DNA of 22,163 bases from an uncultured Acetatifactor sp. (lineage in GTDB: Bacteria; Bacillota; Clostridia; Lachnospirales; Lachnospiraceae): contig CAJTZD010000059.1 of the NCBI GenBank assembly GCA_910584235.1, positions 1 through 22,163 on the forward strand, written 5' to 3'. The notes beneath the pieces were generated by a model. The model ran no database searches. It was given only the letters and a program-made list of their open reading frames with translations, and was not told the origin of the DNA. How positions within the stretch are numbered: position 1 is the stretch's first letter; every line of letters begins with the position of its first letter. Below are positions 20,291 to 22,163 of the stretch, piece after piece. The translations under genes were made by a program, and so were the position numbers.

Positions 20291-22163
20291 TTCTTCCTGC
20301 CTTTCTTTGCCGGAAATTCCAGCTTGAAATTCACATACTTCCCTCCCGTATCATCCAGCACGACCACCGCGTCATAGGTCCTGCCCGTCTTTTCGCTGTA
20401 AAGGCCGGACATGGAGACGCGCCCCTCCTCCAAGAGCGCCGAAGCTGCGGCTTTTGTCAGCTTCTTTTTCTTTGCCGCAAAAAAGCGGTTCTCCTTCCAG
20501 AGCGCAAAGCCGCACTCCCGGCCCTCACAGAAAAATCCCTTTTTCCTCTCCATGACAGCGCCGCCGCACCGGGGGCAGACGCCAACCGCCTCTTTCCGGC
20601 CGCTTTCCGCCTCCGGGAACAGGCCCTTGAAGCGTTCCTCCGGGGTGGTATGCTGTTCCACAAGCTCCCGGCTCATGCCGGCGATCCCCTCCATGAACGC
20701 CTCTGCCGTGGCCTCCCCATGCTCCACCTGTTTCAGCATGGATTCCCATTCTGCGGTCAGCGCTGGGGATTTGATGTTGTCCGGCAGCACCGTGACCAGG
20801 TTCGTGCCCTTTTCCGTAGGGATAAGCTGCTTCTTCTTCCGCTCCACAAACCCCACCGAAACCAGCTTCTCCAGAATGGCCGCACGGGTGGCCGGCGTTC
20901 CCAGGCCCTTCCGCTCCGCGCCCTCCGGTAAGCCTTCAACACCTGCGGTCTCCATTGCTGCCAGAAGGGAATCCTCCGTATAGTGCCGCGGCGGGGAGGT
21001 CCTGCCCTCCCGGACAGACGCCGACACCGGCCGGAATGCCTGGCTTTCCCGAAGCTCCGGCAGGGCGGGATTTTCCCTGTCCTGTTCCTCCGTTTTCCCC
21101 TGCTTCATCCCCAGGCGGTAAAGCCGCTCCACCTCTTTCCAGCCCATCTGTAAGACCGTCTTTCCCTTTGCCGTAAAGGAACAGCCCCCACAGTCCAGTA
21201 CCGCCGTGACCGCCTCGAAACGGTGCTCCTGGTCCGTGGCACACAAAAGCCTTGCCGCAACCAGCGTCAGCACGTCCTTCTCCCCGGCCGGGAGGGTGGA
21301 CAGGTCTGTCCGGGTGATCTCCGCCGTAGGGATGACTGCGTGGTGGTCGGTCACTCTGCTGCCATCCGTCACGCGCCTGATATCCGGCTCCGCTGTACAG
21401 CATTTCCCGAACTCCATGTTGCCACGAAGCCAGCGCACCAGGGAGAGGGCTGCGCCCTGCATATCCTCCGTCAGATACTGGCTGTCTGTCCGGGGATAGG
21501 TCGCCAGCTTTTTCTCATAGAGGGCCTGCAGGTAGTCGAGGGTCTGCTGCGCCGTATACCCATAGATTCGGTTGCATTCCCTCTGCAAAGTCGTCAGGTC
21601 ATAGAAGCGCGGGGGCTGCACGGCCTTTGTCTGCTTCTCCACGGTGCGGATCACCGCCTCCTGCCCCTCGCAGCTTTTGCATATTGTTTCCGCCGCCTCC
21701 TTCTCCGCCTGTTTCTCCCCGGAGGCCGTAAAGCCCTTGCAGGAAATCTCCGGCACATAGAAGGGCGTGCTCTCAAACCCCCGGATCTCCGCCTCCCGTT
21801 TTACCAAAAGCGCCAGCGTCGGGGACATGACGCGCCCCACGTTCAGGGTCACGCCGTACAGGACGGAGAAAAGCCTTGTGGCATTGATCCCTACCAGCCA
21901 GTCCGCCCCGGCCCGGCACAGGGCCGCATCATAGAGCCTGTCATACTCCCTGCCCGGCCGCAGGTGCGCGAAGCCCTCCCGGATGGCCGCATCCTCCATG
22001 CTGGAAATCCAAAGCCTTTCCATTGGCTTTTTACAGCCCGCATATCCATAGACCAGCCGGAAGATCAGCTCCCCCTCCCGCCCGGCGTCGGTGGCGCATA
22101 CCACGGAGGTGACACGCTTGTCCTTCATCAACCGGCACAAAAGGTCAAGCTGCGGTTTCTTGT
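20287..22163 (-). CDS. topB: DNA topoisomerase III (type IA), 5' end beyond the window
   Basis: The frame is open to the right edge, so at least 625 C-terminal residues are seen. The Toprim acidic motif is CATDAGREGELIF. GVTLNVGRVMSPTL matches the conserved GRVQTPTL segment with a Q-to-M, T-to-S variation. The catalytic tyrosine is in LATYPRTDSQYL. A C-terminal zinc ribbon (CPRCGGAVMERKKGFFCEGRECGFALW) is followed by a topoisomerase C-terminal repeat ending in a basic tail. Type IA enzymes decatenate single strands. In Tn1549/CTn-type elements this gene is part of the conserved transfer cluster, which supports the element assignment. It is the most upstream gene visible in the cluster and overlaps the next gene by 4 nt. 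Confidence 0.95.
   Translation of the reverse strand, partial: KKPQLDLLCRLMKDKRVTSVVCATDAGREGELIFRLVYGYAGCKKPMERLWISSMEDAAIREGFAHLRPGREYDRLYDAALCRAGADWLVGINATRLFSVLYGVTLNVGRVMSPTLALLVKREAEIRGFESTPFYVPEISCKGFTASGEKQAEKEAAETICKSCEGQEAVIRTVEKQTKAVQPPRFYDLTTLQRECNRIYGYTAQQTLDYLQALYEKKLATYPRTDSQYLTEDMQGAALSLVRWLRGNMEFGKCCTAEPDIRRVTDGSRVTDHHAVIPTAEITRTDLSTLPAGEKDVLTLVAARLLCATDQEHRFEAVTAVLDCGGCSFTAKGKTVLQMGWKEVERLYRLGMKQGKTEEQDRENPALPELRESQAFRPVSASVREGRTSPPRHYTEDSLLAAMETAGVEGLPEGAERKGLGTPATRAAILEKLVSVGFVERKKKQLIPTEKGTNLVTVLPDNIKSPALTAEWESMLKQVEHGEATAEAFMEGIAGMSRELVEQHTTPEERFKGLFPEAESGRKEAVGVCPRCGGAVMERKKGFFCEGRECGFALWKENRFFAAKKKKLTKAAASALLEEGRVSMSGLYSEKTGRTYDAVVVLDDTGGKYVNFKLEFPAKKGRKK

Noticed and set aside
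1..22163. CRISPR arrays, tRNA or rRNA genes, insertion sequences
   Set aside because: No regularly spaced direct repeats, no cloverleaf or rRNA signatures, and no transposase motifs were seen on either strand.

Overview
This window looks like a gut-type clostridial (Bacillota, probably Lachnospiraceae) genome segment. Evidence: strong AGGAGG-type ribosome sites, lipoprotein signal peptides, an OmpR/histidine-kinase pair, Fe-S flavoproteins, and a GC-rich conjugation cluster of the Tn1549/CTn type found in gut Firmicutes. Nearly every gene is on the minus strand; only the LysR regulator at 8295-9182 is on the plus strand. No rRNA, tRNA, CRISPR array, transposase or integrase was seen.

Region 1 (1-6604, moderate GC) is a sensing and secreted-enzyme island read right to left: histidine kinase, OmpR response regulator, a membrane-anchored Ntn amide hydrolase (choloylglycine hydrolase/penicillin V acylase superfamily), an alpha/beta hydrolase, a cyclophilin-like lipoprotein, then a second, lipoprotein-type Ntn hydrolase paralogous to the first, and the first codons of another gene leaving the left edge. 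An identical 15-bp element followed at identical spacing by TTATCC lies upstream of both the kinase operon and the distal Ntn hydrolase. This suggests one regulon controlled by the two-component system.

Region 2 (6764-9182) is a LysR-regulated redox cassette: a small helical protein and two Fe-S flavodoxin-family proteins, transcribed divergently from the LysR gene. The short divergent region has two recognisable promoters, each overlapped by an ATAG/CTAT dyad. A 47-nt element able to form two hairpins occurs here after the small-protein stop codon, and again between the kinase and regulator genes.

Region 3 (9471-13411, clearly AT-rich) is a three-gene operon-like cargo: an AlbA_2/Schlafen-like protein, a PD-(D/E)XK-like putative nuclease with a lysine-less motif, and a TPR protein ending in a LA2681-type HEPN domain with an intact R-x4-H RNase motif. 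Its composition, its place beside the conjugation genes and its domain mix suggest an uncharacterised antiphage or anti-mobile-element system. This is the best candidate for something new in the window.

Region 4 (13435-22163, GC-rich) is the conjugative-element core, read right to left: topoisomerase III (open at the right edge), two small conserved element proteins, several uncharacterised accessory proteins, MobC, a CD1845-like membrane protein, a DUF3849 protein and a MobP relaxase. A hairpin-rich non-coding segment (13534-13707) follows the relaxase and may hold an origin of transfer or a control region. Several of these proteins share a basic (K/R)PSVR-type C-terminal tail ending in -ER, whose codons can also serve as the next gene's ribosome site.
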